64,000 nucleotides of DNA from Macrosoma leucophasiata. Lineage: Eukaryota > Arthropoda > Insecta > Lepidoptera > Hedylidae. Location of the stretch: positions 22,241,501 to 22,305,500 of the forward strand of contig JAWQUS010000008.1 in NCBI GenBank assembly GCA_036365455.1. Direction: 5' to 3'. The translations under genes were made by a program, and so were the position numbers. Shown piece after piece: positions 21,801 through 33,800 of the stretch. The notes beneath the pieces are model-generated. The model searched no databases. It saw only the letters and a list, made by a program, of their open reading frames with translations, and was not told the DNA's origin. Each line of letters opens with the position of its first letter. The stretch's first letter is position 1.

Positions 21801-24800
21801 GCTGATGATCCTCTAGATACTGCAGCAGTTGAGTATTGATCACACGCTCCATGACTTAAACGTCTAGCCTATAGGAACCCTTATAGTTTCGCCATCTCCG
21901 TTCGTCCGTCCGCAGCTTAGCTCGGAGACTACTAGTGCTAGAAAGTAGGGCTGTTGATGAAATATCGATTTATCGAAACAACGATATTAAATTCTTAAAA
22001 ATATTAACAACCTTACTAGAAAGCATGCAAAGTGGGGATGCCCCTTTTTTTCACGCACACCATAATGGATATAGGATAGGACCATAGGACTTTAAACATA
22101 GAGAATTTGAGAAAACCATTTCTGGATGAAGGAAACCGTTTGTGAAATATTTGGTTGGGGAAAAAGGTTCTTCGCATTTTTTAAGATAATTCAAAACATT
22201 TTTTAAAATAGTTTATTTATATTTAACTAAAGTATGTATGTACCATCCTAGATATATAGATCCTCGGGGTGGCATATCCTACACCGGGAGATTATAAGAT
22301 ACTGTACATTAGGGACACCATTAAATATATCTCAGATATATTTAAAGGGACCATGGATGAAAGTACATAGGGTCTTGGGGGTGAACACAAAAGATCCCAA
22401 TGGGTCGAAGTGTCCCAGTGTAACAGCTGGCCCCACAATAAGATAAGATAAGATGTATGTACCATTTTGTTCGATAACCTTTTGTCATCTTGTAGGTAGG
22501 GACATGATCCCATTGCTATAAAAATTTTGGGACTTCTCATCAAAATACCGCGACAAGTGGATTTGGCAGTCCTCTCGTGATGTTAACCTAACATTGCATA
22601 AAGAATTCTGAAGAGACCGAAACAGGTGGAAATATGAAGGTGCAAGGTCAGGACTATACGGCGGATGCATTAACACCTCCCAGCCAAACTCTCTTAATTT
22701 TTGCTTAGTGGCTATAGATGTGTGAGGTCTAGCGTTATCATGATGAAACACCACACCCCTTCTGTTGATCAATTCCGGCCGCTTTCTCTCAACTTCTTTT
22801 CGCTCGCAGTAGAGTTCAAAATCGATAGTCCTGCCTGGTGGTAATAGCTCATAATGAATAATGCCCTTCCAATCCCACCACACACACAACATCACCTTAT
22901 TGCGAGTTACCCCGGGTTTTGCCACAGTCTGTGAAGCCTGACCGGCCTTTGACCACGACCTTTTTCGCACGTTCCTGTCGTACGTGATCCACTTTTCATC
23001 ACCAGTTATCAGCTTCTTCAAAAATGATTCGGTTTCATTACGTCGTAATAAAGAATCACAAATGAGTACACGGTTTATTAGGTTTCTTTCAGTGAGCTCG
23101 TGAGGTACCCAAATATCGAGCTTTTTTTTGTACCCAGCTTTTTTCAAATGCGCCAAAACTGTTTTGTGATCAATTTTCAGTTCTTCAGCTACGTCGTAAC
23201 TACTGATATGTCGATCTTGCTCCACTTTTTCAAAAATGGCATCCATTTTACCCGTAATAAGGGCGACCAGAGCGAGGTGCATCTTTGACATCAAAATTTC
23301 CGGATTGAAAACGCTTAAACCAAATTTGTGCTACTCTCACAGACACTGCACTAGGTCCATAAACGTCGCGTTTTTTTTCGCGGCTTGCGTTGCATTTTTA
23401 CCTTTTTTGTAGTAAAATTTTAAAATGTATCGAATTTCTTCATTAGATTCACTCATCTTGACAGTACGAAAAACAAATGAAAATCACACATTTGCCTAAT
23501 TTGAATTTGGAATTATGTTCTTTAAAATTTTAACTTTTCAATGATACCAAAACCAGCCAGATACAAATACTACAGCCAAAGAGATTTTATTACAAGTTCA
23601 TACATACTATAATGCGAAGACTTTTTCCCCAACCTGTTATTAGAATTTAAGGTATAATTTCTTGTTAGAGTTGTCTATCGCTCTTGGCCACCTACACGGT
23701 GGTATTTGAACGTCAGAAAAAATCATGATAATAGTACCTACATATGTATAACGAATTTAAAAGGAAAGTTACCACGGCTAATTTGGTTGTACAACTTTAC
23801 GAGTAATGTTATTTCCAATAACTAAAAAAACGGAACCCTGTACATTATTGGCCCGATACGTACCCGACACGTATATGGCCGGCTTTTTTCAATATCTTGC
23901 TTTTTTTTTTTTATGTAATGGGCGTGGCAAACAAGCATGCAGTTCACATTGATGTTAAGTGATGACTGCAGCCTATAGACACCCACATGAAGACCAAGGT
24001 CAAAATGCAGATGCGTTACCACTCCTGAGGCCTAAGGTGTTATGCCTCTGTGTCGGAAATTACAGGGCCGTACATTACCACCTGACCGGAACACGATAGT
24101 GCTGAATACTACCATTTAGTGGCAAGTATATTAGGTAATGCGGTGGTGACTACGCCCGCGAGCTCCGTCACTGAAGCTCTACCACCAGTACATTGTATTA
24201 CAAAGCAATAAATGGAACTTGCCATGATTATTTCTAAAGAGTACAAAAAGATCCGGACGAATTGAGAACCTCCTCCTTTTTTCGAAGTCGGTTAACAATA
24301 AACACATTTAGTAAAAAATATATCCTTATATTGCCCCGCTAAACCATAACACTAATATATGTATCAGATTCACCTTAATCCATCTTTATAAATGAGGTGT
24401 ACAAGTTCAACGTCAATCGTACTTGACCTATTTAATAATAACATCACGTCACCGTTTAGTCAAAGTTAGTACGGTTTATTAATGAAAACATTTTGTTGTT
24501 TCTAATATGGTTGAAATGGAATAATATCCTTATCTCGTACACATGAACAGCGCCGCCATGGATCGGAGGATTTCATCACAGTGGTCCACTATTTCAAACC
24601 GACATACGGTTACAATTTGCCACTCAGCCATTCGACCATCCATTATATTATACAAGCGACCTGCCCCGGCTTCGCCCGAGTGCAATGTCTTTGGTCAATT
24701 GTTACGTAATTTGATGGCGTTCTCAATCATCAATTTCTACCTCTTCATTTATTTAAAACGATAATTGACGACTGATCATCTCATGTCAAGGGCTATAAAG

Positions 24801-27800
24801 TATACTTTGGATGAAGGTAGTATAATGGTTCAGTTTTCTAAAAAATTCTGATTTTCTAACTATCTAATTTTTTCTATCATACAAACACAACAATTAAAAC
24901 GACAAAAAAAAAATCGCGGAATCGGTCCAGCCGTTCTTGAGTTTTGCGCTTAGAAACACATTTAGCGATTGATTTTTATTTATAGATACTTATATATTTA
25001 TCTCATTCATTCCTACACTCAGGGGATTAATTAACTTTGTTTTTTTTTTGAAGCAAAGTGGCAAAAGCTCTTAGTTCATGTAAATGTTAAGTGATGACTG
25101 CAGCCTGTAGACATCTACACAAAATCTAGAGGTCAAAATGCAGATGCGTTGCCACCCCTGAGACCTTAATTGTTATGTATCTATGATAGTTATTACAGGG
25201 CCATAATTTGATTTGAATTGTGTTTGTATTGTTGAACTGATACTCATTTATCTATGGGAAGGATGTTATTAACACGTTATTTTTATTTTGTCAACAGAAG
25301 CCTCGTCTTCAGATCCGGGCGGGACTGTGAGTGCCGCCAGTCCGGGGAAACAAAGACGAGGGTTCAGTGGGTAAGTCTATGGCGATAATTGCTTTAAATG
25401 TAAATCTACCTTTTACCATGTGTGACATGCCTGTTGGTCCGCATGTCACAGCTACTTTATGCTATTACGATTACTACTTGAAACTCTGTAGGTAGATGTA
25501 TTTTGTTAAATAAACAGTTATGGGAGGTCTCCATACTCAGGTACTGAACTTTTTTCCAAACCTGTGCGTGGAAGCATATATATATATTTGAAAAAAAGAT
25601 AATTCTGATCTTCGAAATTTGCATTGAGGTTTGTCAAACCATTTTTACTCAAAGATTTACACTTCCAAAGTGGTAAAATGGGTCCTTCGCCTCTAACTTA
25701 AAAATTAATAATGATAACAAAAATAGGGACTAAACTTTCATCGCTTCATAACTTTTGACAAAATTTTTGAGGTATGATAATTATATTTAAAAAAAAACAG
25801 CATATGCCCAAAGCGCGATAGAGAAAATAAAATACTCGCTACTACGGAACCCGTAATGGGCGAGTCCGACTTGCAAAAAATAATCGAAAGTAAAAAGTTC
25901 CAATTCCGGAGAATAAGGTGCTTTGGTGCGATTAAAGCATTGCATGTGCGAAGGACAATAGGGATTATTATCCTATTGTCCTTTTGCCCGTACCTGTTGC
26001 ACTTTTATGAGCTCTTCTAAACCTCAAACGATGGCATTATTTCAACTTGACTCATAATGAACGTTCACGTCTCATTAAGCAAAGTTCGTGGTATATAGTT
26101 TAATTATTTTCTTTAATGAACAATTTAAAAACCTCGCGTTAATGCTGCGAAATTTGATCGAAAACAGTATTTATTGGTGTGCATTTTTTCCAAATCCGTT
26201 GCATAAGGATATACTCTTAGAAACGTTTATCTTGTATATCTGGTGCTGAATGATTCGTTGCCGCTTCCCATTAGTCATAATTTATCTTTTGTGCGCGTTA
26301 TCTAACTCCTCGGGCGATAACGGGTCCAGTTGTTCAGCGAGAGTGTGGCGACGCACGCGCCTCATTATGTACAACGCTCAGAATGACGGCCGCGGTACTC
26401 GCCGACGTTGCACCGACTGCTGCTACCACATCAGGTTCTTTACTCCGTATAGACGTCCAAAAACATCTGTCCATGTCTGTTTACTTGTATCTCCAAAAAA
26501 TATAATCATGTGTAAGACTTGAACTGTGTTCGCGTTCTATTATATTCTGCTGCAATACGGTGTTCCATTCCATATATATTTGCAATCCCAGTGAACGAAA
26601 CAATTGGTCTTTGGTCAAGAAAAAGGTCTATTTGAAAATTGTTGATTGTTTTATACGTTACATCCTGTATTTGTGAGAATTTCACTCCGTGCAATGTTGT
26701 GCTTAGGTAAGTGTTGTACTGCATTACATTCATCTCCAGAAACCAATAAACACTGTTCATGCATTTTCAATCGTTTTTGTCTTCTTTCTTTCTCGTCTTG
26801 TCGGTCTTTGAGGTATATATCACGCATTTGCCGCGGAATGTCCTCTTATTTGATCAAGAGAGTATTCAGATTCAGGCGTTGCATTTGGTTCATATTCAAA
26901 TACATTCGCGCGCCGTTGTGAATTAATTTCCGATCGTGAAACGGATTGTGTTGTGTGTATGCGATCGCCATAATATGCCTTTAGTTCCGTCTCTGTGCAA
27001 GGATGACAATCAAAATATCATCGCATGCCGTGTCTAATTATGATTCTTTACGTTAACGATGTTATTTACTGGTGCGACAGCGAATCAGATAAATATAAAT
27101 AATCCACGTAACAGTTCAGGGTACAGCGTGTTATAAAAAACCTTTTACACCGTCTACCTCTGACACATTTGTTCAGAATTACACAAATAAAGAAAATACG
27201 ACACGACACACCTATCTACATGTTATGTGGATTGTCACCATTACTTGAGTTTGGTAGTTAGCTTATCAATTCTGTAATTTCCGTTATCTAATCACTCTCA
27301 GTCCCATTGTGCTCGGTCTAATAATATGTAATTATTTAAATATAACGATAACACGTCACTGTGCGTAATTACCCTATTAAAATTTCACGGGAATTCGTTT
27401 TTGGACGGTTCCCGTTAGTTTTTATCAGCTACCAAGGGGGGTCAATGGTGATTAAAATGTTCAGTGGCGCTAGTCGGGTGGCTCACGTGGAGAGTGAACG
27501 GTTGTGTAAGTTGTGTCGGTTCGGGAAAGAAAGGCCGGGCGAGAAGCAGCAGGTTGATTGACGAGGCGGCTGTTGCACGGGTTGCATCGGCCGCGCTGAC
27601 CCAGTGCTCGCGCTACCCGGCTCGTTCAAGTGCTCGCGCCGGTCAACTCGACCGATTGCTCCTAGTGTCAATGTTTTGCGGCGAGTTTCCTGCTGCGATT
27701 ACTGAATTATCGTCGTAATCTCGTCGTCCCCAGTCTCGAGTGCCGGCTTCTTCGACGCCGGAGTAATGATAACAATGTTTGTTCACATTTATTTGCAAGC

Positions 27801-30800
27801 CAGTTGTTTGTGAGTTTATCGCGACGCTGATCGTGTGTGATGTGTGCCGTGATATGTGAATACTGCCATGTGGAATCAAGTTGTGTATGTCAAGTGAGTC
27901 CCGATTCACATTTTGTTTTGTATTGTTTCTTACCCAAGAAAGATAAATCAAACTTTTGTAAAGTTATTAATATCGTCAGTCGGATATAACGTACCCGACA
28001 TACTACGGTAAAAATACAAAAAATAGGATAAGGAAAGCAACATTTTATACATGCAATAAAAGTACTGTGTACAAAACTGAAAAGAATAAATAAAAAATTT
28101 TTAATCTATTCAAAAATAAAAAAAGGTTACGAGGTTTGTCCATAATAAGTTCCGCAAACCCAACGTGTGTTAAAACATTGGAAATGAATTAAATTTCTTT
28201 TACCATTGCAAGTTTTATTTCTTAAATCTTGTTAAATAATCGTAGTTTTGATAGTATTGATAAGTTTCCTACCGTTCAATGATTTATCTACCAATCCCAA
28301 TATCTTTCACTATGTGTGTTTATTTTATCGGGACGATAATGTTACAAAATAATTGCTTAGATTATCTTGTTAAATGACATAGTAACGATACAATAATAAC
28401 GTAGGTATTCTTTAACACGGACATAGAACAAAGATTTAAAATATAGATAAGTAAGCGTATGGAGCTAATAGCACATAGCTCGTACAAACAGATCAAGTTG
28501 TTAAAACTCCCTTTATATTATTTTTTAAAAACAGTCTTGTTTTAAATCAACTACATTTAGTTAATCTTGAAAGTTAAAAAATCTATGACGATTATTATCG
28601 ATCAAAAGCTACCGAATGTACCATCGAGGAAATTGCCGGTGACTCATTGCAATTAAGACTACGCCACACGGCTAAAGGCACCGACGTGATCTACCGGATA
28701 TTTCTTCGAAAGTACATTGAATTGTTTTTGAGTAACAGGATTCTTTCGACAACGGATTCCACCTTATGATCTTCACTGTGTGCTATCAGACGCACATTTA
28801 ACAGATTTTTCGGCATGTGACGTTAGGGATGGTGTCAGAAGATTGAAAAACGTCTTTTCTATTACAATCCCTACATAAGCTACTCCGATTATGAGGACTA
28901 AATTGAGGCCACTGATTTAACGTAACTTTGGACTCAAATTAATCTGAAACGCCAATGTTTCTCTCTAATTTCCAAACGGTGCGGTGTTACATTGATTAAT
29001 ATTAATTATGACGAACGATGGTTTGTTTAATTAATGTTATGTGTTTTCATGTTTCATAACATGTACCGTATTTTAATTAACCTTGCATTGAGTGTCTGAA
29101 ATCTATAATGTTAATTTAATGGTACCAGAAACTTTTGCTGTAGAGTCATCTCATTGGAATCTCTCTCTCATTTTGGCCGAAAGATAAAGACCAACACCAT
29201 AATGATGCTGCGCTTTTTTTTTATAAATGAAAGTAGGCCTTATAGATGGTGTAACTCTACATTGACGTAGTGCTTTGCCAGTGCAGAATGCATCCATCAA
29301 ACTGAATCAATTGGCTGTATTCGTCTAAATTAAACCTTATTATCTTTACAAGCTAGTAAATAATGTTAGTGTGCACACTGCAAACAAATTGCCTTAGTAG
29401 TTACTGACAGGTAAAATTGGTCCAAGCTAAATTTGATACGACAGTGCAATCAGTTAACCTAGTGATTCCCAAAGTGGTCCAGGTGGACCCCTGGGGTTCA
29501 TGGGAAACTCGATGGGGTTTACGTAGGCGTGATTAAAAATTGGAAATATGGGTAAGTGATATAAATGTAGCACGGAGGGGATCCACCGAAATCAGAATAA
29601 AATGAAAGGTGGTCTACAAGAAAAAATAGTTTGAAAACCTCTGAGTTAAACTAACGGGTAGTTTAATTTATATATATAGCTGACGTAGAAAGTCGTATTG
29701 AATGCATTTCGTGCGCATATTTAGGTTAGTCAAGAGGCACATATGTTGACCAGCCACAATGAAGGTAGCACACCTCCATCCTGCTATCAGCGCGCATGCC
29801 GGACATTTCTCAACTGGTATTACCTTAATTAGCCAAATGACACGACGGATTGGTGTGGATAAGTTATGCCGGTATGTCACCGCAAATGTCTAATTGAAAT
29901 CGATTCAACATTGGTACTTGATCAATATTTCGATAACATCACATACTTGCCGGTAAATAGTATAGTGATTCCGGTGTTCCGGTCAGGTGGTAAAGTATAA
30001 TATGATCCTGTAATTTGAGACACAGACACATACAGACATACAGCTTCATAGTTGTTCAAAAAAGGGTCTATGTTTGTTTGTATGTATGTTTTCTTTATTA
30101 CTTTCGCATTTGGACCTATTTGTGCTAGAAAAAACCAATCAACAAACAAACCAAAATCGAGTTAAGCTCTCGTTCAATGTTTTCTTTTTGAGATACGAAA
30201 CCCAGTAGAACAAGAACAGAGTTAAACTCACCACGATATTAGTTTAAATATAAGTAGGTTATATTAAATTGCAGCATTATTGTGCATTTTATTTCGGCGT
30301 GTTCATCGGCGTACAGTCAGGCAACTCGCCGCTTAGCCAAAATCAATGAAATATAGCTTTTATTACGATTTCGGTAGGTGCCCATGTGGCCGAGCGGCCA
30401 GTTCCCTAGTACGCCGCTGGATGTTGTTACGCGCGCGTTACGGAATAGCGGTACTAGTGTTTCAGACTTGTTTTTGTTATCAGCCGACCGCATTGCGGTG
30501 TCGAGTCCTTGGAACGTGGATCTACTGCCTTCAATGAGATAAAAAGATGCTAATTTTGTACGGCAACCGCGTTTACGCTACTTTGCATTTTCTTCCCTCA
30601 TTGAAATTATAAGGTGACACAATATGCTGCCTTGACGCCGCATTATTTTCTTACATTTGTTTTGACACATAGCTATATATTATGCGGTAATGTGGTAACA
30701 TTAAACGTCGAAATGTAGAGCTATGAATGTATATAGAGACGCTAAATAAATAAAAAGCAATCGCAGTATGTACCCTATGTGAGGTGATCCCTTGGGGACG

Positions 30801-33800
30801 ACTCGACTGAATTGGCAGATTATTTGTTGTTCTTAATTTTGTTGTCAGGGCAATATTAATGCTTGTATAAAAGAATTATATTTGAATTGCTCCGGCGATA
30901 TTCGTAATTTGGAAGGCGTTTTGTTACTCGTACAATAACATTTTATTAAAAAGCGACATTAATTTTGACAGTACTGCTGTCACATGTTTCATTATTTATT
31001 GAATAGTGTCTGTCTGTGTTGGAGTGGGTCTTTAATAATAGAATACCGAACGGGTACTCATTAATAGATATTTAGTGCGTTCTGTGGAAATATGTAGATA
31101 CTTATCTCCTGGGTCCGGGGATGTCATAATATATCGCAGTGTCAATAATAGTGCCATCTATTTAGACGACTTGGTTAGTCCAGCGGTGCGAAACCACCCT
31201 TTGATTCGAAGGGTCGCGGGTTCGGTCCCGCATTAGAACAAATATTTGTATGGCCTACAGATATTATTGTATGTGTACAACGGCATCCACGACACAGGTA
31301 CCTGTGAGTGTAAGCGTATTTTGTTTATTTATTCCAAACACATTAGCGAACTCTAATTATAGTACGGGATCTCTAGATTTTTTTTTCCCTTTTAATACTA
31401 ACAAGCTGATATTTTGCGAGTAGCTTTATTTCGACTAGACGCCCATCTTTTTTCCTTACAACAATTTTGGTAAATGGTAGCTAATAAAGGGAAGCAGGGA
31501 TGAAAGATGTTGACTTGACGAATCAAAAATAAATATAACTAACCCGATATTCCTTTGTTAATTCTCAAGATAATTATCTAAATAATCAGAGAAAATATTT
31601 TTCCTACAAAATTAAAGGTTTCATCATTTAATCATTATTAACTAACCAACAGAAAAAAAAACTGCTGGTTAGTAATTATATTATCTAGCTGACCCGGCAA
31701 ACTTCGTATTGCCTCAGAATGAAAATATGACATGTGTCAGAGGTTTGATAGATACGGACTATTTGTATAGGAAAATGAAATGGTGGTTTTTACTATTTCC
31801 CTTCAATTTCTTCATATTTTCTTACCTTTTAAACATTCCCTGGACTTCCAAAAATCATTCAAAATCAATATTAGCCAAATCGGTCCAGCCATTCACGTGT
31901 GATGTCGTGACCAAGGAAAACGGGTTGCATTTTTATATATATATAGATTACTTTCGACTCGTAGACGTAGAACTCTACCGTTGCACCTACTTCTACCATT
32001 ATGAGTAATAACTAACGAAAAAAATGAAGCATAATAGCTGCTTATGTTGCAATTAAGGACAGATAAAATGATCGAACTCAAACTCTAATGTTTTATTTCA
32101 ATTGGCTTACAAAGAAAGACACTTGCATTATCGAGTTGCAAGCTACATACAATGAAAGCCTTGTGATATTATTTGAAAAGATATTAATAATAATCAATTT
32201 AAGAATACAATTTAATTGATAAATAATTAAATATTTCAATTCATTCATATAATTTTTAAAACAAATGAAGCTGTACGTCAAAATCATAGTCATTCATTAG
32301 CAGAGATCCAAGTGAAGAGAGAAGGTTTTAGGTCTAAAATAAATAGCTATGTAGACAGACCTAAGGATTAACTTTATATTCCTAGCATGTGGCTAAGGGC
32401 GAGGGTCACAAAACGCACTTACTTTACTTCGAATAAAAGTCAAACTTTCAATCTGAATTTTGTTCAAAACGTTTATTTTTCTTTACTTTACTTACTTTTA
32501 AGTTAGCTTCCCAAAGCAAAGTTATGCTACATTTACATTCAGCCGAAGTGAACAAGGAAATTTGCAAGCAGTGGGCAGAACTAGTGTGTAAACACGATAC
32601 TTCTCGTGCTACTGCCATTATCGCTCGCGCTGCCGCCGCTCCCCAAAAGAGCGGCTTTTTGTGCGAAAGTCAAAGGATTCAAAGGACGAGCAGTGCTAGT
32701 GGCAGTGCGTTTTGACGTCGCTCTCACCCAGCGCGTATACCTGTCTCTATCAGAGGTTTGATTTGTACAAGTGAGTTTCAAAATCGGTGCCAGACATTCT
32801 GCAAATGTTATTAAATGCCCTAGATTCTTCACTATTCATCTCATTGAAAAAGGTTTTTCATTACATACAAAGTTCTATTACGATGGATAGATATCATCCA
32901 CCATCTTGAGCGAAGAGTTTTATTCTCCTGTGTTTGATATCTTTTTAGATAATGAACATATTTATGTGATGCAAAAAGATACAGTAGGTGCGATGTAATT
33001 ATAGCGACGTCTGTCATTGCAGAAAGTCGAAAGCGTGGTAGGGCAAATGACTTGTAGGGCAGTATGGCCAGTATGTAAACATATACTTCTCTTGAACGAA
33101 CCTGCTGTTGCATTGCAGTATTTACTTAGTGATGGGCGATTTTTTATGAAAGAATCGAATTATTCGAATGATTTTGTAACTAGTATTCGAATAGCCATTC
33201 GTCATTCGAATGTTTTTTTTTTTCATTCGAATGATTTTTTGGTATTCGAATGTTTTTTTTTCATTCGAAATTTTAAAAGGCTAGTTGTATCTACCTAAAA
33301 ATTATTTTTTATTTTTTCCTGTTTATTTCTTTTTAGGAAATATGAATATTTTTGCATTATAGTAGCAATTCTTATTTCATTTTAGTGTTGCTTCGAGTTT
33401 TGTTTATTGTTTTTTGTCTTTAACGGTAGCAATTGTACAAAAAATAATTGAATTTTTGACAAGTTTATTTCTGTATATTGACACTTACTTCAAAGTTCCT
33501 AGTAAAACTTACATAAAATTATTGTTAATTTATTTATGAGAAAACATTCGATTGTAAGAATAGAACCATTCGAGTAATGTAAAATCATTCGAATGATTTT
33601 TTATCGCTCGAATAGTTATTTAAAATTCAAATTATTTTTATCATTCGAATGGCTTCTTCTTACAATCGGCACAATTCCAATACCTGCCTATCCGAAAAAT
33701 CATTCGAATGATTCATTCGCATTAGCCCATCACTGCCCGTATTTAGGGAAGTGTTGCCGACAGCGCAAGGCTCAGCGGCAGGCTAACATACTTGTATGTG

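Larger units (their letters stand above)
22150..23637 (-). mobile_element. Mariner transposon (irritans/mauritiana-like layout), with nested insertion
   Basis: TIRs: TTTGGTTGGGGAAAAAG (22150) and CTTTTTCCCCAACCTGT (ends 23637), flanked by TA at 22148 and 23638. Total 1488 bp; removing a 219-bp nested insertion plus duplicated target leaves about 1.27 kb, the usual mariner length. One transposase pseudogene fills it on the minus strand. Confidence 0.9.

Noticed and set aside
27464..27951. Frames of 62-102 codons on both strands
   Set aside because: GC-rich composition opens all phases here; only the ATG at 27868 with its donor fits the gene's phase.
30370..30480. tRNA-Leu/Ser-like head (TGGCCGAGCGGCC)
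   Set aside because: Only the first 20 bases look tRNA-like; no T-arm at the right distance.
31709..32008. 99-codon + strand frame
   Set aside because: It covers an interspersed repeat with a relative at 6598-6903 that is not open; chance.
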